Assembly (NCBI GenBank): GCA_964577615.1
Contig: CAZNZW010000003.1
Span: 41,334 to 105,333, forward strand
Source: QNYZ01 sp964577615
Lineage (GTDB): Bacteria > Desulfobacterota > Desulfobacteria > Desulfobacterales > QNYZ01
Direction of reading: 5' to 3'
Length of the DNA: 64,000 nucleotides
How positions within the stretch are numbered: the stretch's first letter is position 1; each line of letters starts with the position of its first letter. The notes under the pieces were generated by a model that was not told the origin of the DNA, searched no databases, and saw only the letters and a program-made list of their open reading frames with translations. The position numbers and the translations under genes were made by a program. Shown in pieces: positions 25,426-33,408 of the stretch.

Positions 25426-26788
25426 TGGTATCCATTTTCTGTGCGTCGACCGTCGCAACCAGATCGTACGCCATGGCATCGATAATGGTGGCCCGGACAA
25501 AAGACCCCACGGCCGGTGCCGGTCCGTTGTCGGCATGCACATAGGTGACGCCGTCCACTTCCGGCGCCTGAAACGCGGTCCGGCCCATCCAGAGGCCGGG
25601 TTCGGGCATTTCCTCCACCAGCACATCCACTTTCCGGCCAAGCCGGTGTTCGTTTTTTTCCCTCGATATGTTTTTCTGCAGGGTCATCAGCCGGGCCATC
25701 CGGTCCCGGGCCGTTTCGGCCGGAACCGGATCCGGCAGGGCGTGCGCGGCCAGGTCGTCGGCGTCGGAATAGGTGAAGACGCCCAGATGGTCAAAGCGGA
25801 TCTCATCGGCAAGCGCCAGTAATTGTGAAAAATCAGCCTTGGTTTCTCCGGGGAATCCGGTAATGACCGTTGTCCGCAGAACTGCCGCGGGAATCCGGCT
25901 GCGAATCATTTCAAAAAGATCCCGCAATGCCGCCGCATCGTATTTTCGCCCCATCTTCTTGAGAATCCGGTCGCTGGCATGCTGGATGGGGATATCAAAA
26001 TAGGGGAGCACGCCGGGGGTGGTGGCAAAAGACTCGATGAGATCCGCATCGATACTCTCCGGATGCCCGTAAAGCACCCGGATCCAGACCGGAGACTTCC
26101 CGGCACCGGCCAGCGTGGCCAGATCCCGCAGCAGGCCGGCGAGCCCGTCCGATGCGGGCAGGTCGGCGCCGTAATGGGTCGATTCCTGGGCCACAAGAAC
26201 CATCTCCCGCACCCCGGCCGCCAGCATGATCCGGGCTTCTTTCAAAATATCGGCCGCCGGACGGCTCTTCTGACGCCCGCGCAGGGCGGGAATGATGCAA
26301 TACGTGCAATGGCGGTTGCACCCTTCGGCAATTTTCAGGTACATCGCCGGAGCTGCCGGGAGCAGCCGTTTTTCTCCGTGGCCGGACAGGTCGATGGCGT
26401 CCGGATCCGGCAGCAGGCACGCGCGTTCGATTTTTTCTTCAACCGCGGCGACAATCCGGTCGTAGGCCCCGGTCCCCAGAAAGACGTCCACTTCGGAAAG
26501 CGCCGTACCCGTTGATTTTCCATACCGCTGGGGCAGACATCCGGTCACCACCAGCCGCCGGCAGACACCGGTCTGTTTGAATTCGGCCAGGGCGAGAATC
26601 GTGTCAATGGCCTCATCCGCCGCGGCTTCGATAAAGCTGCACGTATTGACCACGATGACCCGGGCCGTTTCCGGTCGATCCACGCGGGTCCACCCGGCAC
26701 GGTGGAGTTCTCCGGCCATCACTTCACTGTCGACCTGATTGCGTGCGCATCCGAGGGTGACGATATGAATTGTTTTTTCGTTTGGCAT
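25397..26788 (-). CDS. rimO: Ribosomal protein S12 methylthiotransferase RimO
   Basis: 463 residues, a radical-SAM enzyme that adds a methylthio group to Asp88/89 of ribosomal protein S12. The N-terminal UPF0004 domain has three cysteines binding one cluster (TLGCARNQVDSE, NTCSFIEAAADEAIDTI, VTGCLPQRY). The radical-SAM site is EGCNRHCTYCIIPALRG (CX3CX2C), and the C-terminal 70 residues form a TRAM domain (GRKVDVLVEEM). The cysteine context CSFIEAAADEAID and IPALRGRQKSR distinguish RimO from MiaB. It is the first gene of the leftward group rimO-prenyl synthase-unknown-pgsA. Confidence 0.93.
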   Translation of the reverse strand: MPNEKTIHIVTLGCARNQVDSEVMAGELHRAGWTRVDRPETARVIVVNTCSFIEAAADEAIDTILALAEFKQTGVCRRLVVTGCLPQRYGKSTGTALSEVDVFLGTGAYDRIVAAVEEKIERACLLPDPDAIDLSGHGEKRLLPAAPAMYLKIAEGCNRHCTYCIIPALRGRQKSRPAADILKEARIMLAAGVREMVLVAQESTHYGADLPASDGLAGLLRDLATLAGAGKSPVWIRVLYGHPESIDADLIESFATTPGVLPYFDIPIQHASDRILKKMGRKYDAAALRDLFEMIRSRIPAAVLRTTVITGFPGETKADFSQLLALADEIRFDHLGVFTYSDADDLAAHALPDPVPAETARDRMARLMTLQKNISREKNEHRLGRKVDVLVEEMPEPGLWMGRTAFQAPEVDGVTYVHADNGPAPAVGSFVRATIIDAMAYDLVATVDAQKMDTNESDFPRAG

Positions 26789-27136
26789 GCGAATGGTTTT
26801 ATGATTAATTGCCCGCTTTCCACGCGGTTATTTTATTAAAATACCAACACGCCCTGCGCCCGAAATGTACCATATCCCAGAGGAAGATCAAATAGAATTA
26901 AATATGCGCCGAAAAGCGATTTCATTAAAAACTATTGATTAAAGTAATTTTTTTTATTAAGCTAGTGGGTTACATGATATATTGTATTTAAGCCATCGAT
27001 TGTACAAGAATGATGAGCAACCATGCGACGGCTTTTATTAACGCTGTCGAAGCGGCTGCTTCGACATGCAGATGATCGGGTACTGAGCAGATACAGTGTT
27101 GCTATCTAATTGATTTGATTTGGTATTCTAATCCTT
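26789..27136. other. AT-rich divergent regulatory region upstream of the polysaccharide locus
   Basis: 348 bases with no gene and lower GC than its surroundings. It contains a 15-bp palindrome, TATTTTATTAAAATA, at 26829-26843 (near rimO). An extended -10 candidate TGATATATT lies at 26975-26983 on the plus strand. A 9-bp hairpin (27045-27053 with 27058-27066, GGCT loop) lies 70 bases before the first gene. No ribosome site precedes the ATG at 27137. Confidence 0.5.
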
Positions 27137-28525
27137 ATGCATCTCATTTACCTTGCCATGGACCGGGTTGCCCGGGTTGCCTTCAAGCACAGCCGGCTGC
27201 CGGTGAAAGCGTTTATCAGCTTAACCGCTTATACCGAGTCCCGCGTTGAGGCCCTGGGATTTATCGTTGACACGCAGGACCGGGAAAAAGGGGCGATTGT
27301 TTTAAAAGCCCTGCGGAAAAGCGCAAAAACCGGCGCCAAACCGATTTTCCTGGCCGGCTCTCTGGATGATGCCACCGACCATCTCAGCGACGGGGTGGTA
27401 AAAACGATTGATGATGCATACACCCGGGCCCGGTCGATCCACCAGTTGATTGACGAGCTGGTACCCGAAATCTTCACTTCATCCGAAAACAGCCTGTACC
27501 GTCTGCTGGGCTTTCTCTATTCCCGGCCGGGCACATGTCTGGTCCCGGTCAAGCACTGGTCGTTCGAAAAGCTGTACACCTTCCCGCTGGTACAGATCAT
27601 GCTCAATCCGGCCGGTGACACCGACCAGTGGCTTTCCAACCTGAAAAACCGCAAGCTGCTGCGCAATGCCGCCCTGATCGACCGGATTCACCATTGTCCC
27701 AAGTGTGACGGCGTCCACCTGAATTTTATCGACACCTGTCCGAACTGCGCCAATCTGGACATCAGCCGGAAGCCGTTTTTCCACTGCTTCACATGCGGCC
27801 ACATTGCCCCTGAAAACACATTCATGCAGGGCGGCAGCCTGGTCTGTCCGGGGTGTTCCGTGCGGCTCCGGCATATCGGCACGGACTACGATCGTCCCCT
27901 GGAAAACCACATCTGCCATGCCTGCGGCCATACCTTTATCGATCCGGAGGTGGCTGCTCACTGCCAGCATTGCAACGCGAAAAACAAGCCGGAAAATCTC
28001 GTCCCCAGACCGGTGTATTCTCTTGAAATTACCGAGCGGGGACGGATGGCCGCCCGCAGCGGCAGCCTGGCCGATGTGTGTGAACTGCCGGATCGGCCCA
28101 ATACCCTGGAAACCGCCCGCTTTGAATTCATTGTCGACTGGTTCCTGGCGATCTGTCATCGCTATCCCGAAGAACAATTCAGTCTGATCGCCATTCGGCT
28201 GCGCAACATCATCGAGTTGACGGATAAAATCGGTAAATACCGGATGACCGAACTCATGGACGGGTTTATCGGCCGGATCCGGATCGACTCCACCGATCTG
28301 GTTACCCGTACCGGCCAGTATAATTTCTGGTTTCTGCTGCCCCGGACAGACGACCGGGGCTGTGCCATCGTGCTCAAACGATTATCCGAGCTGAAGACAC
28401 AGACCCGGCAGGAAGAAGATATTACCCTGGAGTTCGATGCCGTTACGTTCAGCGCCCCGGCCGATATTCAATCCGGTGAAACCGCGAAATCGCTGATGAT
28501 GCGTATTGAAGGGGAGATCGAGTGA
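27137..28525 (+). CDS. Zinc-ribbon TackOD1-like protein with a degenerate GGDEF-like domain
   Basis: 462 residues, soluble. Residues about 35-115 may be a receiver-like alpha/beta fragment (KPIFLAGSLDDATDHLSDGVV). Residues about 115-290 carry six CxxC pairs (187/190, 201/204, 217/220, 237/240, 260/263, 276/279), enough for three zinc ribbons, in a layout that recalls the TackOD1 output domain. Residues about 325-440 have the predicted strand-helix pattern of GGDEF domains (FSLIAIRLRNIIELTDKIG, DLVTRTGQYNFWFLLPRTD), but TGQYN stands where GGDEF should be. It cannot make cyclic di-GMP; it may bind a nucleotide or a protein. First gene of the polysaccharide cluster, 3 bases before the synthase, so likely its regulator. 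TackOD1 assignment is from memory. Confidence 0.65.
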   Translation: MHLIYLAMDRVARVAFKHSRLPVKAFISLTAYTESRVEALGFIVDTQDREKGAIVLKALRKSAKTGAKPIFLAGSLDDATDHLSDGVVKTIDDAYTRARSIHQLIDELVPEIFTSSENSLYRLLGFLYSRPGTCLVPVKHWSFEKLYTFPLVQIMLNPAGDTDQWLSNLKNRKLLRNAALIDRIHHCPKCDGVHLNFIDTCPNCANLDISRKPFFHCFTCGHIAPENTFMQGGSLVCPGCSVRLRHIGTDYDRPLENHICHACGHTFIDPEVAAHCQHCNAKNKPENLVPRPVYSLEITERGRMAARSGSLADVCELPDRPNTLETARFEFIVDWFLAICHRYPEEQFSLIAIRLRNIIELTDKIGKYRMTELMDGFIGRIRIDSTDLVTRTGQYNFWFLLPRTDDRGCAIVLKRLSELKTQTRQEEDITLEFDAVTFSAPADIQSGETAKSLMMRIEGEIE

Positions 28526-28528
28526 GCC

Positions 28529-29863
28529 ATGGATATCATCGCCCAGGTCTGGTATGCTCTGTTTCACCTTCTGGCCAGCCCGTTCAACCAGGGGATGGAA
28601 AGTTTTTTACTCAAATTTTTCCCCTATGTCTTTCTTTTTGAGATGCCTGTCTACCTCTTGATACTGCTCGGTATTTTGCGCTATTATCTCCGCAAGGACC
28701 AAAGCATTCCGGAAAAACGCCTCTTTTCTCCCGGGGTTTCCTGCATCGCCCTGTGTTATGCCGAAGGGGATGAAATCAAGCGGACGATTGTTTCCCTGGC
28801 CGAACAGATCTATCCGGGTACCATTGAAATTCTGGCCATCATCGACGGTGCTCACCAGAACCGGCATACCTACCGGGCCGCCAGAGACATGGAAGCCTAT
28901 GTCCGAACACTCCCCAATCGCACGCTGCGCGTAATCCCCAAATGGCAGCGGGGCGGCCGGGTGTCTTCCCTGAATACCGGGCTGGCGCTTTCCACCGGAA
29001 AGATCGTCATGGCTCTGGATGGGGATACGTCCTTTGATAACGATATGGTGACGTATGCCACCCGGCACTTCGAAGATCCCAACGTCGTCGGAGTGGCCGG
29101 CAGTCTGAGAGTGCGCAATGCCTTCAAAAACCTGGTGACCCGGCTGCAGGCGATCGAATACCTCCTGTCGATTCATGCCAGCAAGGTCGGACTGAGTGAG
29201 TTTAATGTCGTCAATAATATTTCCGGCGCGTTCGGTATTTTCAAAAAAAGTTATCTTGTTAAAATCGGCGGCTGGGACAGCGGAACGGCCGAAGATCTGG
29301 ATCTGACCATCCGGATCAAGCAGTATTTCGGCCGCCACCCGAACCTCAGGATCGTTTTTGAGCCACGGGCCATGGGGCATACCGATGCGCCGGATACATT
29401 CCGAAGCTTCTACGATCAGCGGCTCCGCTGGGACGGGGATCTTTTCTATGTCTATGTCCGCAAGCATTTCCTGAGCTTCAATCCCCGTCTCGTGGGCTGG
29501 CGCAACATGATCATGCTGATGTGGACCGGGCTTTTTTTTCAAATTGTGATGCCGTTTCTTATTATCCTCTATACCACCTATGTGTTCATCGTTTACCCGA
29601 CGGGGTTCGTTATTGCCGTTTTTGTGTTTATCTATCTGTTTTATCTGGCCGTCACGGTGATCTTTTATCTGGCTTTCATCACCATGATTTCAGAGCGCAG
29701 GAAAGAGGACCTGAGACTGGCCGTCTTCATTCCGCTGATCCCTTTTTTCACATTTTCAATGCGAATCTGGAATGGCGTCGCCACATTAAAAGAACTGTTC
29801 GAACGCTCCCATCTGGACTCGTCCATGGCGCCCTGGTGGGTATTAAAGAAAACGAAATTCTGA
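28529..29863 (+). CDS. Membrane GT2 polysaccharide synthase (cellulose/PNAG/hyaluronan synthase-like)
   Basis: 444 residues. Processive glycosyltransferase family 2: DGD at 164-166 (nucleotide sugar and metal), TAEDLDL with Asp256 as candidate catalytic base, and QRLRW at 297-301, the acceptor-site signature of processive synthases. A membrane segment at about 31-53 precedes the catalytic domain, and three or four helices follow (about 315-415). It would elongate a polysaccharide from UDP- or GDP-sugar in the cytoplasm and push it through the inner membrane. No PilZ domain is fused, unlike BcsA. It lies between the zinc-ribbon/degenerate GGDEF gene and a TolC-type gene with spacings of 3 and 13 bases. 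The sugar cannot be read. Confidence 0.9.
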   Translation: MDIIAQVWYALFHLLASPFNQGMESFLLKFFPYVFLFEMPVYLLILLGILRYYLRKDQSIPEKRLFSPGVSCIALCYAEGDEIKRTIVSLAEQIYPGTIEILAIIDGAHQNRHTYRAARDMEAYVRTLPNRTLRVIPKWQRGGRVSSLNTGLALSTGKIVMALDGDTSFDNDMVTYATRHFEDPNVVGVAGSLRVRNAFKNLVTRLQAIEYLLSIHASKVGLSEFNVVNNISGAFGIFKKSYLVKIGGWDSGTAEDLDLTIRIKQYFGRHPNLRIVFEPRAMGHTDAPDTFRSFYDQRLRWDGDLFYVYVRKHFLSFNPRLVGWRNMIMLMWTGLFFQIVMPFLIILYTTYVFIVYPTGFVIAVFVFIYLFYLAVTVIFYLAFITMISERRKEDLRLAVFIPLIPFFTFSMRIWNGVATLKELFERSHLDSSMAPWWVLKKTKF

Positions 29864-29876
29864 AGGAGCGCGATCA

Positions 29877-31370
29877 ATGACAAAGTGGATTGCCGTAACG
29901 CTGGGAACGCTTTTTTCCTTCATTTTCCCCTTGATCAATGTGGCGGTGGCCGGAGAATCAATCAATGCCATTCTCCAGACCTCTTTCCTGCCGCGCCAGG
30001 CCGGCGGGCAACATCCCGGGGAGCCTGTATCGGCGTCCGGCGGGGAAAATACCGATTTATCCTCGATGCAGGCAAAAACCGGCCCCGCTGTCCTCTCAAA
30101 CAGAGAAATCCTGGGGGTTCTGCGCCCGGATAAACTCACGCGGCCACCGGCCGAAACGCCGGCCGCGCCCCGGCTGCCCCTGGCACTGCTCGAAGAAGAT
30201 CTGCGGGTATCTCCGGATGTCCTCATCGCCCTGGCCGAGCTGGAAGAAAGCCAGAGCCTGCTGGAGCAGCAACAGGCCTTCAGCGGGTTGAAGCTGTTTG
30301 GCGGCGCGGGCGTGGGCGCTTACCGGAAACCGGTGACCGATACCCTTACCCGTGATTATCAGCGCGGCCACATCCAGCTTGGCGTGCGGTATCCCCTTCT
30401 GGGCAGCCGTGAAAAGGAGCGGTTTGGTGTTTTAACGGCGGAGGCCCGTACCCGGGAAAAAGAGCAGGAGATCCCCCGGATCACCCATGAGAACCTGGGC
30501 ATTCTGCGCAGTGCTTATGTCAGCTACTGGAGCAGTCAGAGAAAAATCGCGCTGAGCGCTGCTTTTCTCGAAAATGAGCCTCGGGTCCGAAAGATATTAA
30601 ACCAGCGAACCCGTGCCAATTATCTCCTTGATGCCGACCGGCGGACATACATGTCGTCGTTTGCCTTTGTCCGTAAAAACATGGCCCATACCCGGACAAT
30701 CCATTCCCATGCGTTCAATATCATCAGGCTGCTGACGAAACCGACGCTGACCGCCTTTACACCGGATACGCCCCGGCTGCCCGAGCCATGCCAGGATATC
30801 AATCAATTGATGACGGCCGTGATGGCCACGCATCCTGAAATCGCGCTGCTCCGAAAACAGGTGGAAACCCAGCTGGCCCTGCAGCAGGCGACCCTGCATT
30901 ATTCGGATATCAAGGCCAATGTGTCCCTGGCCGGGACTGCATCGTCAGATCTGCCTGAACGCCAGGCCGGCTACGGCGTTGCCCTGAATTTAAATGTTCA
31001 GCTGCCGGCGCATATCCAAAAGCTGAAAACCGCCCGACGGAAAACCGCCCGGGCGGCCCTGAAAAAAGCCCGCCGCAAGCTGGCCCTGCGACGCGCGACG
31101 CTCTCGGAAGAAGCGGAAGAAGCATTGGGGCATTATCTGTCGACATTGGAGAATGTCCGTTTTGCCGCCCAGCATTTAAAGGCCGAAATGGAAAAAGTCC
31201 GGGAAAATACGCTTCGTTCGGCCTACCTGGCGGGCGACACCATAGAGAAACTGCAGCAGAGCCGCTTCAGCTATTATAAAAGCGCCATGAGGTATATTGA
31301 CGCCGAGACGGATAAACTGCAGGCCCAGGCCAAATTATTACAGTTTTCGCCGAACGGCTGCCGGCCTTGA
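29877..31370 (+). CDS. TolC-family outer-membrane channel protein
   Basis: 497 residues with AAGGAG before ATG 29877. A signal peptide ends near VAVAGES. Long amphipathic helices follow in two internally similar halves (DVLIALAELEESQSLLEQQQAFSGL... and EIALLRKQVETQLALQQATLHYSDI...), the pattern of outer-membrane efflux proteins. It should form a trimeric barrel with a periplasmic alpha-tunnel. In the same cluster an HlyD-type adaptor and a polysaccharide synthase suggest it is the outer-membrane exit for the polymer, replacing the BcsC/AlgE-type porin. A role in ordinary drug efflux is less likely because no pump gene is present. Confidence 0.85.
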   Translation: MTKWIAVTLGTLFSFIFPLINVAVAGESINAILQTSFLPRQAGGQHPGEPVSASGGENTDLSSMQAKTGPAVLSNREILGVLRPDKLTRPPAETPAAPRLPLALLEEDLRVSPDVLIALAELEESQSLLEQQQAFSGLKLFGGAGVGAYRKPVTDTLTRDYQRGHIQLGVRYPLLGSREKERFGVLTAEARTREKEQEIPRITHENLGILRSAYVSYWSSQRKIALSAAFLENEPRVRKILNQRTRANYLLDADRRTYMSSFAFVRKNMAHTRTIHSHAFNIIRLLTKPTLTAFTPDTPRLPEPCQDINQLMTAVMATHPEIALLRKQVETQLALQQATLHYSDIKANVSLAGTASSDLPERQAGYGVALNLNVQLPAHIQKLKTARRKTARAALKKARRKLALRRATLSEEAEEALGHYLSTLENVRFAAQHLKAEMEKVRENTLRSAYLAGDTIEKLQQSRFSYYKSAMRYIDAETDKLQAQAKLLQFSPNGCRP

Positions 31371-31397
31371 CGAAGAGACCTCTTAGCGGTGATATCA

Positions 31398-32324
31398 ATG
31401 ACCTGCAAAATGTCTGATACGCCGATGCCCCGATTTCCAGCCGCAAGGTTTTCGATCCGGATGGCCGGCCCGCTGGCTGTATTGCTGTGGGTTGCTTCCA
31501 TCGTGACGGTCCATGCGGGATCAGTATCTTTGCATCGCGCAGCGGCCGGTACGGACGGTAAAATGAGTGTCTATGTCTGGAACAGCCGGCGGATTCTCTA
31601 TCAGGCCAAAAACGATCCGTTGCTGTGGCGTACACTCACCCAATACGGAATCAACCGCCTTCTGCTGTCTCTGGACCGACGCCAGATTGACGGACTGGCG
31701 CAGGCCGGCAATAAAACCGACCTGCAGCGGTTTATCGCCCGGGCCGGTACCCGGGGAATCCGGGTCGCGCTTCTTCTGGGCGAACCGTTGTGGATTCTGC
31801 CGGAATACCGGCCCGATCTGCTCGGCATCATTTCCCGGCTTGAAGATCTGCCTTTTTCCGGCCTGCACCTGGATCTGGAGCCCGACCAGCTCGACCGGAA
31901 AAAGGTCCGGCGGCAGGATCTGGTTGACAATCTCGTGCGCACCTTACAGGCGGTAACAGCCGTCAGCCCCTGGCCGGTGGGCGTGAGCCTTCACCCCCGG
32001 TATCTTGATCCGGGACAAAGTATTTCACTGGGAAACCGGCTGACGGACCTGGGCATTGCCGAAGTTACTCTGATGATATATGTTGCCGATCCCGCGCGGG
32101 TCAGCCGGCGGGCGCTGCCGATTTTGAAACAATACCCGGCTCTGCCCATTGCCGTTGCGCAAAGTGTGGAACCGGTCCTTCCGGCCGGGGAGAGTTACGC
32201 CGGCAAAGGCCGGCATTGTTTTCGGCGGCAGATGCGGCAGCTGCGGAGCACGTTGGCCCTGGCGGCCAATTTTACCACGCTGGTTATTCAATCCTGGCAG
32301 GATTTTATCGAGTTGGCGCCATGA
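31398..32324 (+). CDS. Exported TIM-barrel-like protein, putative glycoside hydrolase
   Basis: 308 residues from ATG 31398; GTG 31389 is an alternative and neither has a good ribosome site. The signal segment (MAGPLAVLLWVASIVTVHAG) places it in the periplasm. The rest alternates strands and helices as a (beta/alpha)8 barrel: NRLLLSLDRRQIDGL, RGIRVALLLGEP, FSGLHLDLEPDQLD, WPVGVSLHPRYL, EVTLMIYVADP, LPIAVAQSVEP, TLVIQSWQDFIE. The acidic LDLEPD end of a strand sits where barrel hydrolases keep catalytic acids. Polysaccharide export systems often have such an enzyme (BcsZ, PelA, AlgL). It overlaps the adaptor gene by 4 bases (ATGA). The enzyme class is inference. Confidence 0.6.
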   Translation: MTCKMSDTPMPRFPAARFSIRMAGPLAVLLWVASIVTVHAGSVSLHRAAAGTDGKMSVYVWNSRRILYQAKNDPLLWRTLTQYGINRLLLSLDRRQIDGLAQAGNKTDLQRFIARAGTRGIRVALLLGEPLWILPEYRPDLLGIISRLEDLPFSGLHLDLEPDQLDRKKVRRQDLVDNLVRTLQAVTAVSPWPVGVSLHPRYLDPGQSISLGNRLTDLGIAEVTLMIYVADPARVSRRALPILKQYPALPIAVAQSVEPVLPAGESYAGKGRHCFRRQMRQLRSTLALAANFTTLVIQSWQDFIELAP

Positions 32325-33385
32325 AAGTTCGGTTTAATACAAAACGGCAAAACGACCCCACCCGGGACCAGGGGATAAAAGTGCCCTATGCGCCGGCCAA
32401 ACGCCGGGTGGCCCAATGGCGCTGGTACCTCATCCTTCTGGTTGTCTCCAGCCCCCTGCTATATTTTTTATTTCATCTGGTTTTCTCCCAGGTGATTGTT
32501 TCCGCCCAGGGCCTGGTGACGCTGGAAAAGATACCGATCAACAGTTCAGGGGCGGGATACGTCAGCCGGATCAGCGTTCATCTGGGTGATACGGTTTCCC
32601 GCAACCAGGTGCTGGTGGCGCTGGGCAGTCCCGATCTGGATGAGCGGGAACATGTCCTCCGGGCCGAATTAAGCCAGCTGGGCATGCCATCGGCGCCGGG
32701 GCCGTCTTCCCTTGGGCCCCTGCTGCAGGACCGGGTGGCGCTGGCCAGAAAAAACATTGCCTTCCGCAAAGAAAAGCTGAGAAAAATCCGGCTGCTCGTT
32801 TCACAGGGCGCCGCGACCATTGCAGAGCTGAATCAGGCCGAAGCCGGATACGATCAGGCCCGGCTCGCTCTGAACCGTATCCGCAGCGACCAGCGTCTCC
32901 AGCTGGAAAAGATGAAAAAAGAAAACCGCCAGATGGCAATCCAGACTGCCCGCCGGCGTCAGGTGATTCAGGCCAGACTCGAGGCCATCGCAGAGCAGCG
33001 CAAGCGACTTGCTCAGCGGGCGCCGTTTCCCGGCCGGATTCTTGATATTTTTGTCCAGGCCAACCAGTCCCTGGCATCGGGGGCGCCGATCCTGCTCATG
33101 GGCCGGCTGGATCATCCCTATGTGGTCGGTTATCTGGATCCCAGATATTCCAAATACGCACTCAACGGTCATACATGCACGGTCAAGTTCCCGGACGGTA
33201 AAACCATTCGGGCCCGGGTTCGGGAGAATCCATCCTTGACCCGGCGCCTGCCCTCGGATCTGAACTCTCCGCTGGGCAACAGGGACATGAAGATTCTTGT
33301 CAAGCTCGATTTCATGGAAGAAATATCAGGGGCGGAATCCATCGACGGGCTGCCGGTAACAATCCGCTTTGACTTTGCCCGGTAG
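32321..33385 (+). CDS. HlyD-family periplasmic adaptor (membrane fusion protein)
   Basis: 354 residues from ATG 32321, overlapping the previous stop. One membrane anchor (about residues 35-57) is followed by a lipoyl/biotinyl half-motif (VTLEKIPINSSGAGYVSRISVHLGDTV), a coiled-coil hairpin of about 110 residues, the second half-motif (LAQRAPFPGRILDIFVQANQSLASG), and a beta-barrel domain. HlyD-type adaptors connect an inner-membrane machine to a TolC channel. Here the only inner-membrane partner is the GT2 synthase, as in Alg44-Alg8. Unlike Alg44 there is no fused PilZ domain. Last gene of the cluster, convergent with apbE 23 bases later. Confidence 0.85.
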   Translation: MKVRFNTKRQNDPTRDQGIKVPYAPAKRRVAQWRWYLILLVVSSPLLYFLFHLVFSQVIVSAQGLVTLEKIPINSSGAGYVSRISVHLGDTVSRNQVLVALGSPDLDEREHVLRAELSQLGMPSAPGPSSLGPLLQDRVALARKNIAFRKEKLRKIRLLVSQGAATIAELNQAEAGYDQARLALNRIRSDQRLQLEKMKKENRQMAIQTARRRQVIQARLEAIAEQRKRLAQRAPFPGRILDIFVQANQSLASGAPILLMGRLDHPYVVGYLDPRYSKYALNGHTCTVKFPDGKTIRARVRENPSLTRRLPSDLNSPLGNRDMKILVKLDFMEEISGAESIDGLPVTIRFDFAR

Positions 33386-33408
33386 CGGCAGGCGGTGTCC
33401 CGGCGCGC

